Assembly (NCBI RefSeq): GCF_026420845.1
Contig: NZ_JAOWCB010000026.1
Coordinates: 21,505-85,504, forward strand
DNA: 64,000 nucleotides
Reading direction: 5' to 3'
Source: Streptomyces sp. PR69
GTDB lineage: Bacteria > Actinomycetota > Actinomycetes > Streptomycetales > Streptomycetaceae
Shown here: in pieces, positions 35,103 to 44,190 of the stretch
How the letters are laid out: each line of letters opens with the position of its first letter
Position numbering within the stretch: the stretch's first letter is position 1
Made by a program: the position numbers and the translations under genes
The notes under the pieces: generated by a model
Database searches by the model: none
Told to the model about the DNA's origin: nothing
What the model saw: the letters and a program-made list of their open reading frames with translations, nothing else

Positions 35103-36629
35103 GTGACTTCGCCTGCCTCGACGGACCTCGTTCCGCCCCAGCTCAGCGCGGGGCCGCGGCCCGCCCAGGGCCCGGCCGCCGACGAAGGGCTGGCGCGGCG
35201 GCTGCGCGCGCTCGCCTGCACCGCGCCGCTGCACGACCTCGACGTGCGCAAGGCGAATCTGGCGGGCGAGTATTCCGTCTACTCCATGGCCGAGGTCGCC
35301 CTCGCCGCGATCGACCTCGTCACCCTCACCATGGACTTCGACACCGGCGCCGACCACGACCAGATAGTGGCCAGGCTGCTGCCGCGCGTCGCCGCCCAGA
35401 CCCCCCGCCGCCCCGCCGCCGAGCATGAGCGCGTGGCCCGCTGGGTGCTGGAGAACCTGATCAACGTCGGCAGCGTCGACCGCGGCTTCCGCGCCGTCTA
35501 CGGCACCTTCGGCCCCGACGGCGCCTACACCCGCCGTGACTACGACTTCAAGCTCATCGAGGAAGTCCCCGGCTACGGCGGCAGCGTCTACCTCCGCACC
35601 ACCGACGAAGCCGTCAACGTCCTGGTCGGCGCGCTCGACACGGACGTCACCAGCGCCCAGATCGCCGCCGAGGTCAAGCTTGAGGTCCTCATCAGCCGCG
35701 GCCGTCTCGCCGACGCCCAGCTCGCCGCCGAGCAGGCCCGCTACCGCACCGTCCAGTACGCGGAAACCCTGCGCCGCACCCTGGAGGCCACCCGCCGCAA
35801 TGTGCGCGCCGTCGACTGGCTTGAGACCGTCCCCGACATGATCGCCGAGGCGCTCGACCACGTCGCCGACCGCTATCGCCACGAGAACGCCATCCTGACG
35901 AACATCCGCAAGGCACGTGACGAGGCCACCGACCCCGAGCACAAGAGGCGCGCCGCCGAACTGGTCGACATCGTCAAGGACTGCATCCGCCGCCACACCC
36001 AGCTCCAGTCCAGGCTCCTGGAGGCCGGCCCCCTGTTCCGCGCGGAACAGGACCGCCAGGCCTTCGCCCCGCCCGCCGCCCGCACGGGCCTCGATCTGTA
36101 CGGGCAGCTCGTCGCGCCCCTGCTGCCCCTCCCCGTCGAGCAGGCGACCCGCGTCACCGACGCCTACTTCGCCCACGGCGCCGGGCTGCGCACCCCCGCC
36201 TCGGTGCGTCTCGGCGACCTCGTCGACCTGCTGCTCACCCCGCCCGTCGAGCGTGCCCACCTGGGCGCGGAGATGCCAGAGCCGGACCTCATCGCCACCC
36301 CTGACGACAGCCGCTTCAGCGAAGAACAGCTCGCCGCCGCCATGGAGCTGCTCGATCTGGAACACGACGCGCCGCGGCGGCTCTCCGGGCTGCTCGCCGA
36401 AGCCCGCAGGCGCGACCCCGAACTGCCCTATCTGGTCGCCCTGCTGGCCGTCCACGCGGCCAGTCCGCCGGTGGGCACCGCCTACCGCCAGGGCGAGCAG
36501 CGCCTGCTCTTCGCCGTCGACGACGGCACGGAGCTGGACGACCCGGAGTTCGGCGGCGCGGACCTCATCGTCGGCACGGCACTGCTGGACGCGGCGGGCA
36601 TGGCCGCAGACCGCAAGGACACCGCATGA
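35103..36629 (+). CDS. Kleisin-like subunit of an SMC-type complex (MksF/JetA-like)
   Basis: This 508-residue, mostly helical cytoplasmic protein opens with a variable tail. A likely winged-helix domain follows at about residues 35-140 (LARRLRALACTAPLHDLDVRKANLAGEYSVYSMAEVALAAIDLVTLTMDFDTG...RWVLENLINVG), with GYGGSVYLRTTDEAVNVLVGALDTDV after it. Long amphipathic helices lie at about 190-310 (LEVLISRGRLADAQLAAEQARYRTVQYAETLRRTLEATRRN), and a Leu-rich C-terminal part to the end. Homology to MksF/JetA was not computed; the call rests on helix pattern and gene order before a small wHTH protein and a huge SMC ATPase. GTG start chosen by frame and length. Confidence 0.6.
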   Translation: MTSPASTDLVPPQLSAGPRPAQGPAADEGLARRLRALACTAPLHDLDVRKANLAGEYSVYSMAEVALAAIDLVTLTMDFDTGADHDQIVARLLPRVAAQTPRRPAAEHERVARWVLENLINVGSVDRGFRAVYGTFGPDGAYTRRDYDFKLIEEVPGYGGSVYLRTTDEAVNVLVGALDTDVTSAQIAAEVKLEVLISRGRLADAQLAAEQARYRTVQYAETLRRTLEATRRNVRAVDWLETVPDMIAEALDHVADRYRHENAILTNIRKARDEATDPEHKRRAAELVDIVKDCIRRHTQLQSRLLEAGPLFRAEQDRQAFAPPAARTGLDLYGQLVAPLLPLPVEQATRVTDAYFAHGAGLRTPASVRLGDLVDLLLTPPVERAHLGAEMPEPDLIATPDDSRFSEEQLAAAMELLDLEHDAPRRLSGLLAEARRRDPELPYLVALLAVHAASPPVGTAYRQGEQRLLFAVDDGTELDDPEFGGADLIVGTALLDAAGMAADRKDTA

Positions 36630-36738
36630 GCCTGCCGCCCGCCCCCGCCCCCGCTCCGGCCCCCGTCCCCGCCTCTGCTCCCGTCCCCGCCCCACGCCGC
36701 ACCGCCGCCCGCACCACCCCCGACAAGGAGCCCCAGCC

Positions 36739-37650
36739 GTGAGCGACCACCCCTCCCACGCCGTGGAGCGCATCGACGCGTGGCATGAGGCGGACGCACC
36801 CGCCGCGGCGACCCCCGCCCCAGGCGGAGCCGTCACCCCCGCGGACGCGGCCGACGCCGCCCGGCTCGTCTCCTTCGGCCTCCAGCCCAAGCTGCTCCCC
36901 GCCCGCGACGCCGAGTACACGGAGCTGCTCCGCCGCTACCGCGAGGACAGCGCCTTCGCCCGGCTCGCCGACGCCGTCGCCACCGGCCTCGGGCTCGTCG
37001 TCCTCGAAGTCTCCCCGCGCGCGGGGATGGCCGTCACCGCGGGAGAGGACTCCGTCTTCGCCGTCCGCATGGGCGACTACGCCCGCCGCGCCGCCGCCGA
37101 CTCCGCCGACCGCTTTCTGCACGGCCTCGCCCACCTCGCCGTCGCCGCCCTCGCCTTCCCCCGCCCCGAAGACCTCGCCGACGACGGCTATATCGGCCGT
37201 ATCACCGTCAACGGCGTCGACTCCTTCGTCCGCCAGGCCTGCCGCCGCCTGGAGGAACGGGCCGAGCAGCAGGGCGAGAACACCGACCCCGCCACCGACG
37301 CCCCCGGGCTTGAGGCCGCCTGGCGGATCTATGCGCGTCGCAGCGCCACCGGGGCCACCAAGGACGCCCGCCGCCTCGCCGGCTCCACCACCGGCATCAT
37401 CGGCAAGGCCGTCGGCTTCCTCGCCGACTCCGGCTTCCTCCAGCGGACCGGGGACGACGCGGGCGGCTCGTACCGCACCACCGCCCGCTACCAGCTCCAG
37501 GTGCGCGACATGGCGGGCAGCGCCGCCATGGCCGAACTGCTGGACCTCGGCGTCGTCCCGGTGTCGGACGGCTCCGCCACCCTCCTGCCCCCGCCCCAGG
37601 GCGACGACCTGGAGCTGGCCCCCGACGCGGGACTGCCCTTCCACGCATGA
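36739..37650 (+). CDS. Small wHTH partner of the SMC-type complex (MksE/JetB-like)
   Basis: This 303-residue protein has an Ala/Pro-rich N-terminus (about 1-40), then a helical domain (YTELLRRYREDSAFARLADAVATGLGLVVLEVSPRAGMAVTAGEDSVFAVRM). A C-terminal winged-helix-like region follows (STTGIIGKAVGFLADSGFLQRTGDDAGGSYRTTARYQLQV), whose wing-like GGSYRTT pattern recalls KITE-type subunits MksE/JetB. It sits between the larger kleisin-like gene and the SMC gene, the order of mksF-mksE-mksB. The GTG start has AAGGAG eight bases upstream. Gaps of 109 and 66 bp suggest one operon. Function inferred from context. Confidence 0.6.
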   Translation: MSDHPSHAVERIDAWHEADAPAAATPAPGGAVTPADAADAARLVSFGLQPKLLPARDAEYTELLRRYREDSAFARLADAVATGLGLVVLEVSPRAGMAVTAGEDSVFAVRMGDYARRAAADSADRFLHGLAHLAVAALAFPRPEDLADDGYIGRITVNGVDSFVRQACRRLEERAEQQGENTDPATDAPGLEAAWRIYARRSATGATKDARRLAGSTTGIIGKAVGFLADSGFLQRTGDDAGGSYRTTARYQLQVRDMAGSAAMAELLDLGVVPVSDGSATLLPPPQGDDLELAPDAGLPFHA

Positions 37651-37716
37651 GCCGGGCGCCCGCCCCGGCACATCCCCCAGCCTCCGACCGAGAAGACGAC
37701 TGAGAGTCCGACCGCC

Positions 37717-40700
37717 ATGTACGAGTTGTCCCGGGTACGCCTCTACTCCATCGGGCCGGCCGGTGCGCGCTACGCCGACACCGTGCTCGACCTGCGCGGA
37801 GTCGGCGAACCCGTTCCCAACCCCGCCCCCGCCCAGGGCGAGTTCTTCGAGGAGGAGCCGGTCGGCCCGCCGCGCCGCCCCGCGCCCGCCGGCGTGCTCT
37901 TCCTGGAGAACGGCGGAGGCAAGTCCGTCCTCCTCAAGCTGATCTTCTCGGTGATGCTGCCGGGCCACCGCAACACCCTGGGCGGCGCCAGCTCCGGAGT
38001 GCTGCGCAAGTTCCTCCTCGCGGACGACTGCGGGCATGTCGCCCTGGAGTGGCAGCACACGCTCACCGGCGAACTGATCGTCGTCGGCAAGGTCAGCGAA
38101 TGGCGCGGCCGCCAGGTCTCCAACGACCCGCGGAAGTTCGCCGAAGCCTGGTACTCCTTCCGGCCCGGCCCCGGACTCAGCCTGGACAACCTCCCCGTCG
38201 CCGAATCCACCGCCGTCCGCCCGCCCGTCGAAGGCGCGTCCGGCGCGCAGGGCCGCCGTCGCACCATGAAGGGCTTCAAGGACGCCCTCACCGAGGCGGG
38301 CAAGGCCTACCCGCATCTGGAGGTGTACTGGGAGGAGATCCACGACCGCTGGAAGGAACACCTCGGAGACCTCGGCCTCGACCCCGAACTCTTCCGTTAC
38401 CAGCGTGAGATGAACGCCGACGAGGGCGAGGCGGCCGGCCTCTTCGCGGTCAAGAAGGACTCCGACTTCACCGATCTGCTGCTGCGCGCCGTCACCGACA
38501 CCCGCGACACCGACGGGCTCGCCGACCTCGTCGGCAACTTCGGCAACAAGCTGGGCCGCCGCGCCGAACTCACCGCGGAGCGCGACTTCACCGCCGGGTC
38601 GGTGGAACTGCTCGGCAGGATCGTGGAGGCCGCGGCGATCCGCACCCGCACCCGCGAGATCCACGCGAGCGCCGAGCGCCGCACCCGTACGCTCGCCCGC
38701 AAGCTGTCCGCCCGCGCCGCCGGGGAGCGCGGACGCGCCGCGGACCTCGCCCAGCAGGTCACCTCCGCGGCCCACCGGGTGACCGAGGCCGAACAGGCCC
38801 GCGGCCGCGCCTCCCTCGTCGCCGCGGAACTGGCCTACCGCCACGCCTCGCTGGCACTCGCCGCGGCGGAGAAGAGCGCCGCCGCCCAGCGCCGTGAGCT
38901 GAACGACGCACGCACCCTCCACTCCGCCTGGCAGGCGGCCGAGGCCGTGCTGCGCCACCGGGCCGCGGCCGACCGCTCCGCACGCGTCGCCGCGGCGATC
39001 CGAGAGGCCGAGCGCGACGCCGCCCCGGCCCTTGCCGCCCGCGCCAGGGCCGCGACCGACCTCGTCCGCGCCCTGCACCGGGCGGCCGAAGACGGCGAGC
39101 GGGTGGCCGACGAACAGGAGGCGCGGTCCGCCGCGCTCCAGGAGGCGGGCGAGGCCGCCCACCGCGACGCCACGGCCGCGGCCACCGAAGCGCAGCGCGC
39201 CCGCAGCGAGATCGGGCATCTGCGGCAGCGGCTCGCCGAGGTCGAGCAGGAGACCGCCGAGGCGGTACGGGCCGGCTGGCTCGACGACAGCGCTCCGGAC
39301 GCCGACCCGGCACGCGCCGCGCTCGCCGCCAGCGACGCGGAGAAGACGGCCGTGGCCGCCTGGGACGCCGCCCGTGAGGCCGCGCGCGGCACGGCCGACC
39401 GCGCAAAGGAGGCGGCCGCCGCCGAGTCCCGCGCCGAACTCACCGCCGCCCGCGCGTCAGACGCCGCCCAGGCCGCGGAACGCGCCTACGACGCCGAACG
39501 GCGCGCCGCCCAGTCCATCGCCGAAGACGACCGTCTGGCGGAACTGCTCAGCCTGCCCAGCACCGCCCTGCGGCCCCAGCCCGCGACCGTCCCGGCCCCG
39601 CGTACGGTGTCGGGCGCCGACGGCCGTGCGGACACCGCGCACGGCACCGGCACGCCCGAGCCCACGGCGGCCGGAGGCGGTCCCGTGCGCGAGCACGCCG
39701 ACAGCGCCGCCAGCGGCACGGCCGATGCCTCGGCGCATACGCCCGGTGGCCTCCCGGGCGCCGGGGCTGCGGGCCGGTCCGGCCGACCGGCGGCGCACAC
39801 CGCAGCCGGACGCCCGACCGCCGAAGCGTCCACCCGCCCCGCAGGCGCGGCGACGTACGCGGCCGACGGCCGAACGGGCTCGGGTCATGCCGTCAGCGCG
39901 GCCGTCGCCCCGCCCGGCTCAGCAGACCAGGCCCCGGCAACTGCCGGGGACGCAGGCCAGGGCAACGGCACATCCGCCACCTCGGCCGGTCCCGGCGGAG
40001 TGGCTGCTGCCTCCGCGGGCCGTGCGTCGGGCGCCGGTGACGCTGTGCAGGGCGCTCCGGGCGATGTGGCCGGTCCTGGCGGTGTGGTTGCTGCCTCCGC
40101 CGGACGTGTGTCGGGTGCTGGTGAGGCTGAGCGGGGCGCTCCGGGCGATGTGGCCGGTCCTGGCGGTACCGCCGCCGTCAACGCCGGGGGCGCGACCGGT
40201 GCCGGTCACGCCGAGCAGACCGCGCACGGCAACGCGCCCCGCCCCGCGGAGGCAGCACAGGCCGTCGCCGGTCCCGCCGGTACCGCCGGTACCGCCGGTA
40301 CCGGTTCAGACTCCGTCGCGCATGAAACCCCCACGGCTCACGCCGTGCAGGCTGCCGCCGGGCATGCCAGCGGGCGGGGGCATGCCGAGCAGACCGCGCA
40401 CAATCAGCAGCCCGGCGGCCCGGCTGGGGCAGCACAGGCCGTGGCCAAGGGCAGGACTCCCCGCCGTACCGCGGAAGGGCCGCTGGCCGCCGAGGAGCTC
40501 GACCGGTACGCGGACGAACTGCGGGAGCTGCTCGACGTCTCGATCGCCTCCGCCGAGCGGCAGCTGTTCGAGCTGCGGACGGCTGCCGCGGACGACGCGC
40601 GGATCCTGGGCGCGCTGGGCGACGGGGGGCTGCTGCCGCCGAGCCCCGACGTCCTGGCCACCGTGGAGTTCCTCGGCGAACACGCGATCCCCGCCCTTCC

Positions 40701-43389
40701 GGGCTGGCGCTATCTCGCACAGGCAGTCGACCCCGCCGACCACGCGGCCGTGCTCGCCGCACGGCCCGAGCTGGTCGACGGCGTCGTCATCACGGACCCC
40801 GCCTCGCACGCCCGCGCGCGCGAGGCGCTCGCGGGCGCGGCGCTGCTGCCGCGCTCCGCCGTGGCGGTCGGCACGGCGGCGGCGCTGCTGGCCCCGGTGC
40901 CGGGCCGCGACGCGGGCGACGCCGGCGGCGAGGTGTTCCTCGTACCGCCGAACCCCGCCATGCATGACGAGCACGCCGCCGACGAGGAACGGCACGCGCT
41001 GCGCGCACGGGCCGCGGCCCGGGACGAGGAGATCCGCACGCTGGCGGCGCGGCTGGCGGGCGACCGCTCGCTCGCGGCCCGCCTCGGCTCATGGCGGGCG
41101 GACTGCCCCGCGGGCATGCTCGCCGAACTGGCCGACGCCGCACAGTCGGCGCGCGAGGCGGCTGAAGAGGCCGAGCAGGCCCTGGCCGAGGCGCGAGCCG
41201 TGCGCACGGAGGCGGAGGAGGCCGCGGCCGACGCCGCGCGGGTCCGCGACGAGCGCCAGGAGGCCGCCCAGCGTGCCCGCCGCGCCGCCGACGCCCTCGC
41301 GGGGCTCGCCTTCCGGCTGCGTGAACGGGCCGACTGGCAGGTCAAACTGCGCGAACTGGCCGATGACGCCGCCGAGGCCGAGTCCCGCGCCGCCGCCTGC
41401 CTGGAGCGGGCCAAGGCCGCGGACGAGGACCGCAGGGCCGCTCAGCGCGCGGCCGACGACGCGCACCGCACGGCCCGCGCCCTGCGCGCCGAGCGCGCCG
41501 AGATCGCGGGCGCCCCTGAGAACGTCCCCGAGAACGTCCCTGAGGACGCCCCGGAGAGTGCCCACGACGAGGACGCCGCACGCGACGAGCCCGCGGGCGG
41601 CCCCGACGCGCCCCGCCCGTCCCTCCCCGCCCTGCGGGAGGCCTACCGGGCGGCGTCCCAGCTGTACGAGAAGGTGGGCGTCGGCGCGGACCTCCGCGCC
41701 GAACAGGCCCGTGCCGAAAGCGACGAGAGCGCCGCCCTCGCCGAACTGGACCGTCTCACCAACAAGGTCCGCACCCGAGCCGCACAGCTCCTGGAGAGCA
41801 TGGACGGCGCCGACGGCCCCTCCCGCCAGGCCGCCGCCGCCCGTGCCGAGTCCCGCGTCCAACTGCTGGAGCAGCGGGCCTCGGAGGCGAGCGAGAAACT
41901 CGGCAGGCTCCGCGGCGAGGCGGAGCGCCTCGCTCCCGCCGACGGAGAGGCGCACACCGGGCTCCCGGACGAGCTGACCCCCGCGGACGCCGACCACGCT
42001 CAGTCCCTGCTGCGCACGGCCAACGCCGAACTGGCCTCCCGCACGGACGAGCTGGAGGCGTCCCGCGCCGCGCACAGCAGCCTCCTCCGGGCACACCGCG
42101 CCGCCGAGGACGCCGCGAGCGGCTTCGACGAGACCGCCGCGCTCCTGCGTGACCTGCTCCGCGACCACCAGCCGGAGGACGAGCCGGCCGAGGACTCGGA
42201 GCCGTACCCCTCGGGCCTGGAGGAGGCACGCCGCGCCGCCGCCGAGGCCCGGCGCTCGCTGCGGGGCTGTGCCACCGATCTGTCGGCCGCGGAGGCGGCC
42301 GTGCGGGAGGCGTCTGACGTACTCGTACGGCATGCCAACTCCACCCGTTACGAGCAGGTGCGCACCCCGGCCCGCCAGCAGATCCGGGAACTCCCGGCCG
42401 CCGCCCTGCCCGAGCATGCGGCCAAGTGGGCGGAGGCGTTCGCTCCGCGGCTGCGGGTGCTCACCGACGAGCTGGCGCAGCTGGAGCGCAATCGCGACAC
42501 CATCGTCGACCGGCTGCGCGGCCTGGTCGAGTCCGCGCTGGCCACGCTCCGTTCGGCGCAGCGGCTGTCCCGGCTCCCCGAGGGCCTGGGGGAGTGGTCG
42601 GGACAGGAGTTCCTGCGGATCCGCTTCGAAGAGCCGGATCAGGCCACCCTCACGGAGCGGCTCGGCGAGGTCATCGACGAGGCCACGCGCACCGCGGTGA
42701 AGAAGAGCTCCTCCGGTGCGTACGGGGACGGCCGCAGGGACGGCATGTCGCTGCTGCTGCGGGGCGTTCAGGCGGCGCTGCAGCCCAAGGGCGTCGCGGT
42801 GGAGATCCTCAAGCCGGACGCCGTGCTCCGCGCCGAGCGGGTCCCGGTCGGGCAGATGGGCGATGTCTTCTCCGGCGGCCAGCTCCTCACCGCCGCCATC
42901 GCCCTGTACTGCACCATGGCGGCGCTCCGCAGCAACGACCGCGGGCGCGACCGGCACCGGCACGCGGGCACACTGTTCCTCGACAATCCGATCGGCCGCG
43001 CCAACGCCACCTATCTGCTGGAGCTCCAGCGCGCCGTCTCCGATGCGCTGGGCGTGCAGCTGCTCTATACGACGGGTCTGTTCGACACCACGGCGCTCGC
43101 GGAGTTCCCGCTGGTCATCCGGCTGCGCAACGACGCCGATCTGCGGGCGGGGCTGAAGTACATCAGTGTGGAGGAGCATCTGCGGCCCGGGCTGCCGCAG
43201 ATCGACCCGGCGGGGGAGACCGTGCACGGGGAGATCACCGCTACCCGTATGTTCCGACGTGCCCCGGACCGTGCCCCGGAAGCCGCCGCCGAGCAGGCCC
43301 CCGAGCACGCCCCTGAGCACGCTCCCGAGGCGGTCCCGGCTCCGGGCGGCGGCACAGAGGAGGAGGCCGGCGCCGCGCCCCGGCCGTAG
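37717..43389 (+). CDS. Giant SMC-like ATPase (MksB/JetC-like)
   Basis: This is a 1890-residue protein. The N-terminal P-loop segment is FLENGGGKSVLLKL (residues 62-75), so the first Walker A Gly is Leu63. Long Ala/Arg/Glu-rich coiled coils occupy about 330-640 and 1090-1620. Between them lies a low-complexity insertion (about 640-920) with three 28-residue repeats, then a folded region (LDRYADELRELLDVSIASAERQLFELRT...EVFLVPPNPAMHDEH) that probably forms the hinge. The C-terminal head has FSGGQ at 1718-1722 and LFLDNPIG with Asp1756 followed by Asn instead of Glu. Follows the two smaller partners; no nuclease gene is adjacent. Confidence 0.75.
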   Translation: MYELSRVRLYSIGPAGARYADTVLDLRGVGEPVPNPAPAQGEFFEEEPVGPPRRPAPAGVLFLENGGGKSVLLKLIFSVMLPGHRNTLGGASSGVLRKFLLADDCGHVALEWQHTLTGELIVVGKVSEWRGRQVSNDPRKFAEAWYSFRPGPGLSLDNLPVAESTAVRPPVEGASGAQGRRRTMKGFKDALTEAGKAYPHLEVYWEEIHDRWKEHLGDLGLDPELFRYQREMNADEGEAAGLFAVKKDSDFTDLLLRAVTDTRDTDGLADLVGNFGNKLGRRAELTAERDFTAGSVELLGRIVEAAAIRTRTREIHASAERRTRTLARKLSARAAGERGRAADLAQQVTSAAHRVTEAEQARGRASLVAAELAYRHASLALAAAEKSAAAQRRELNDARTLHSAWQAAEAVLRHRAAADRSARVAAAIREAERDAAPALAARARAATDLVRALHRAAEDGERVADEQEARSAALQEAGEAAHRDATAAATEAQRARSEIGHLRQRLAEVEQETAEAVRAGWLDDSAPDADPARAALAASDAEKTAVAAWDAAREAARGTADRAKEAAAAESRAELTAARASDAAQAAERAYDAERRAAQSIAEDDRLAELLSLPSTALRPQPATVPAPRTVSGADGRADTAHGTGTPEPTAAGGGPVREHADSAASGTADASAHTPGGLPGAGAAGRSGRPAAHTAAGRPTAEASTRPAGAATYAADGRTGSGHAVSAAVAPPGSADQAPATAGDAGQGNGTSATSAGPGGVAAASAGRASGAGDAVQGAPGDVAGPGGVVAASAGRVSGAGEAERGAPGDVAGPGGTAAVNAGGATGAGHAEQTAHGNAPRPAEAAQAVAGPAGTAGTAGTGSDSVAHETPTAHAVQAAAGHASGRGHAEQTAHNQQPGGPAGAAQAVAKGRTPRRTAEGPLAAEELDRYADELRELLDVSIASAERQLFELRTAAADDARILGALGDGGLLPPSPDVLATVEFLGEHAIPALPGWRYLAQAVDPADHAAVLAARPELVDGVVITDPASHARAREALAGAALLPRSAVAVGTAAALLAPVPGRDAGDAGGEVFLVPPNPAMHDEHAADEERHALRARAAARDEEIRTLAARLAGDRSLAARLGSWRADCPAGMLAELADAAQSAREAAEEAEQALAEARAVRTEAEEAAADAARVRDERQEAAQRARRAADALAGLAFRLRERADWQVKLRELADDAAEAESRAAACLERAKAADEDRRAAQRAADDAHRTARALRAERAEIAGAPENVPENVPEDAPESAHDEDAARDEPAGGPDAPRPSLPALREAYRAASQLYEKVGVGADLRAEQARAESDESAALAELDRLTNKVRTRAAQLLESMDGADGPSRQAAAARAESRVQLLEQRASEASEKLGRLRGEAERLAPADGEAHTGLPDELTPADADHAQSLLRTANAELASRTDELEASRAAHSSLLRAHRAAEDAASGFDETAALLRDLLRDHQPEDEPAEDSEPYPSGLEEARRAAAEARRSLRGCATDLSAAEAAVREASDVLVRHANSTRYEQVRTPARQQIRELPAAALPEHAAKWAEAFAPRLRVLTDELAQLERNRDTIVDRLRGLVESALATLRSAQRLSRLPEGLGEWSGQEFLRIRFEEPDQATLTERLGEVIDEATRTAVKKSSSGAYGDGRRDGMSLLLRGVQAALQPKGVAVEILKPDAVLRAERVPVGQMGDVFSGGQLLTAAIALYCTMAALRSNDRGRDRHRHAGTLFLDNPIGRANATYLLELQRAVSDALGVQLLYTTGLFDTTALAEFPLVIRLRNDADLRAGLKYISVEEHLRPGLPQIDPAGETVHGEITATRMFRRAPDRAPEAAAEQAPEHAPEHAPEAVPAPGGGTEEEAGAAPRP
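39985..40236 (+). repeat. Three 84-bp in-frame repeats in the SMC-like gene
   Basis: Units start at 39985, 40069 and 40153 and encode AGPGGVAAASAGRASGAGDA-type 28-residue repeats, residues 757-840. Copies 1 and 2 share the run GGCGCTCCGGGCGATGTGGC; copy 3 is more diverged. Confidence 0.8.
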
Positions 43390-43397
43390 GCTGCCCC

Positions 43398-43427
43398 CGC
43401 GCCCCGCCACCCCCGCGGCGGGGCGCG
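43398..43427. terminator. Terminator after the SMC-like gene
   Basis: CGCGCCCCGCC, an 8-base loop, GGCGGGGCGCG: an 11-bp perfect stem starting 8 bp after the stop. It also lies 14 bp beyond the end of the converging small membrane gene and probably serves both. Confidence 0.75.
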
Positions 43428-43440
43428 AGGCGCGGCCTGT

Positions 43441-43785
43441 TCAGACCGCTCTGGACACCCTCGCCCGGCGCCGCTCACGCCGCAGCCGCCGTGCCGTGCT
43501 GCTGGGTTCGGACACCACCCCATGGCGCTGGTTCCACACCTGGCGGGTCACCCAGACGTCAAGCACTGCCCAGGTCGCCACCACCGTGCTGGCCACGCTG
43601 GAGAGCACCATGGGAAACGCCAGCCACGATCCGGCGACGGTGCAGAAGAACGCCACCATGGCCTGGATCAGCGTCAGGGCCGCGATCAGCACCGCACGCA
43701 CCGCGGCTGTGCGCACCGGGTCGGCCATGCGCCGCCTCGCCGCAGGCTCCTCCACCCACAGCTGCCGGCGCTCTCCCGTACTCAT
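43441..43785 (-). CDS. Small two-helix membrane protein
   Basis: This 114-residue protein has a basic N-terminus (STGERRQLWVEEPAARRRM), two hydrophobic helices (AAVRAVLIAALTLIQAMVAFFCTVAGSW and FPMVLSSVASTVVATWAVLDVWV) and a very basic C-terminus (SSTARRLRRERRRARVS). Both ends are probably cytoplasmic. No family with a function is recognised. The ATG start has CAGGGG weakly upstream. It is divergent from the conservon (405-bp spacer) and convergent with the SMC-like gene across the terminator. Confidence 0.65.
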   Translation of the reverse strand: MSTGERRQLWVEEPAARRRMADPVRTAAVRAVLIAALTLIQAMVAFFCTVAGSWLAFPMVLSSVASTVVATWAVLDVWVTRQVWNQRHGVVSEPSSTARRLRRERRRARVSRAV

Positions 43786-44190
43786 GGCCCCTGCTACTCC
43801 CCACCTATATCCGACATAAGGAGGGATGCCCGCATTAAGTGCACTGAATCCCCCGTCCTCACGGTGAATCCCCCCGTACACAAGGACGATTGACCAGGCC
43901 GGAAGATTCCTCGGAAAGCGTCCCGGACAGCAGAATTCCAGCCAACCGCGCACCTCGGGGAAATGGCGAACCGTCAGGCAGCAGGCCCGCACCCCGGAAT
44001 GTGAACTCCCCGGATGCCCCGCACCCCCGGTGTCCGGGGCGCCCCGACCGGCCGCAGCCGTCCGAAAATCGTCCGGACGCGCCTTCGAGCCCTTACTGCC
44101 GCAGTAGTAGGCTCGCGCCGTTTGTTGACGGAACACCGCCATTGCTGAAGGAACACCGCCATCGCCGGCCGGTCCGAGCAGGGGGAGGGC
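43786..44190. other. Divergent spacer upstream of the conservon
   Basis: No gene is supported in these 405 bp. A direct repeat GGAACACCGCCAT occurs at 44130-44142 and 44150-44162, just after a TTGACG at 44125. It may be part of the cvnA promoter, perhaps with repeated regulator sites. Confidence 0.45.

Noticed and set aside
36565..41977. Open frames antisense and in other frames of the SMC-like locus
   Set aside because: Pro/Arg/Ala-rich shadows with no domains; the sense frame carries P-loop, FSGGQ and Walker B.
35103..43389. Calling the SMC locus a complete Wadjet defence system
   Set aside because: No JetD/Toprim-type gene and no defence island; left as an MksFEB-like complex.
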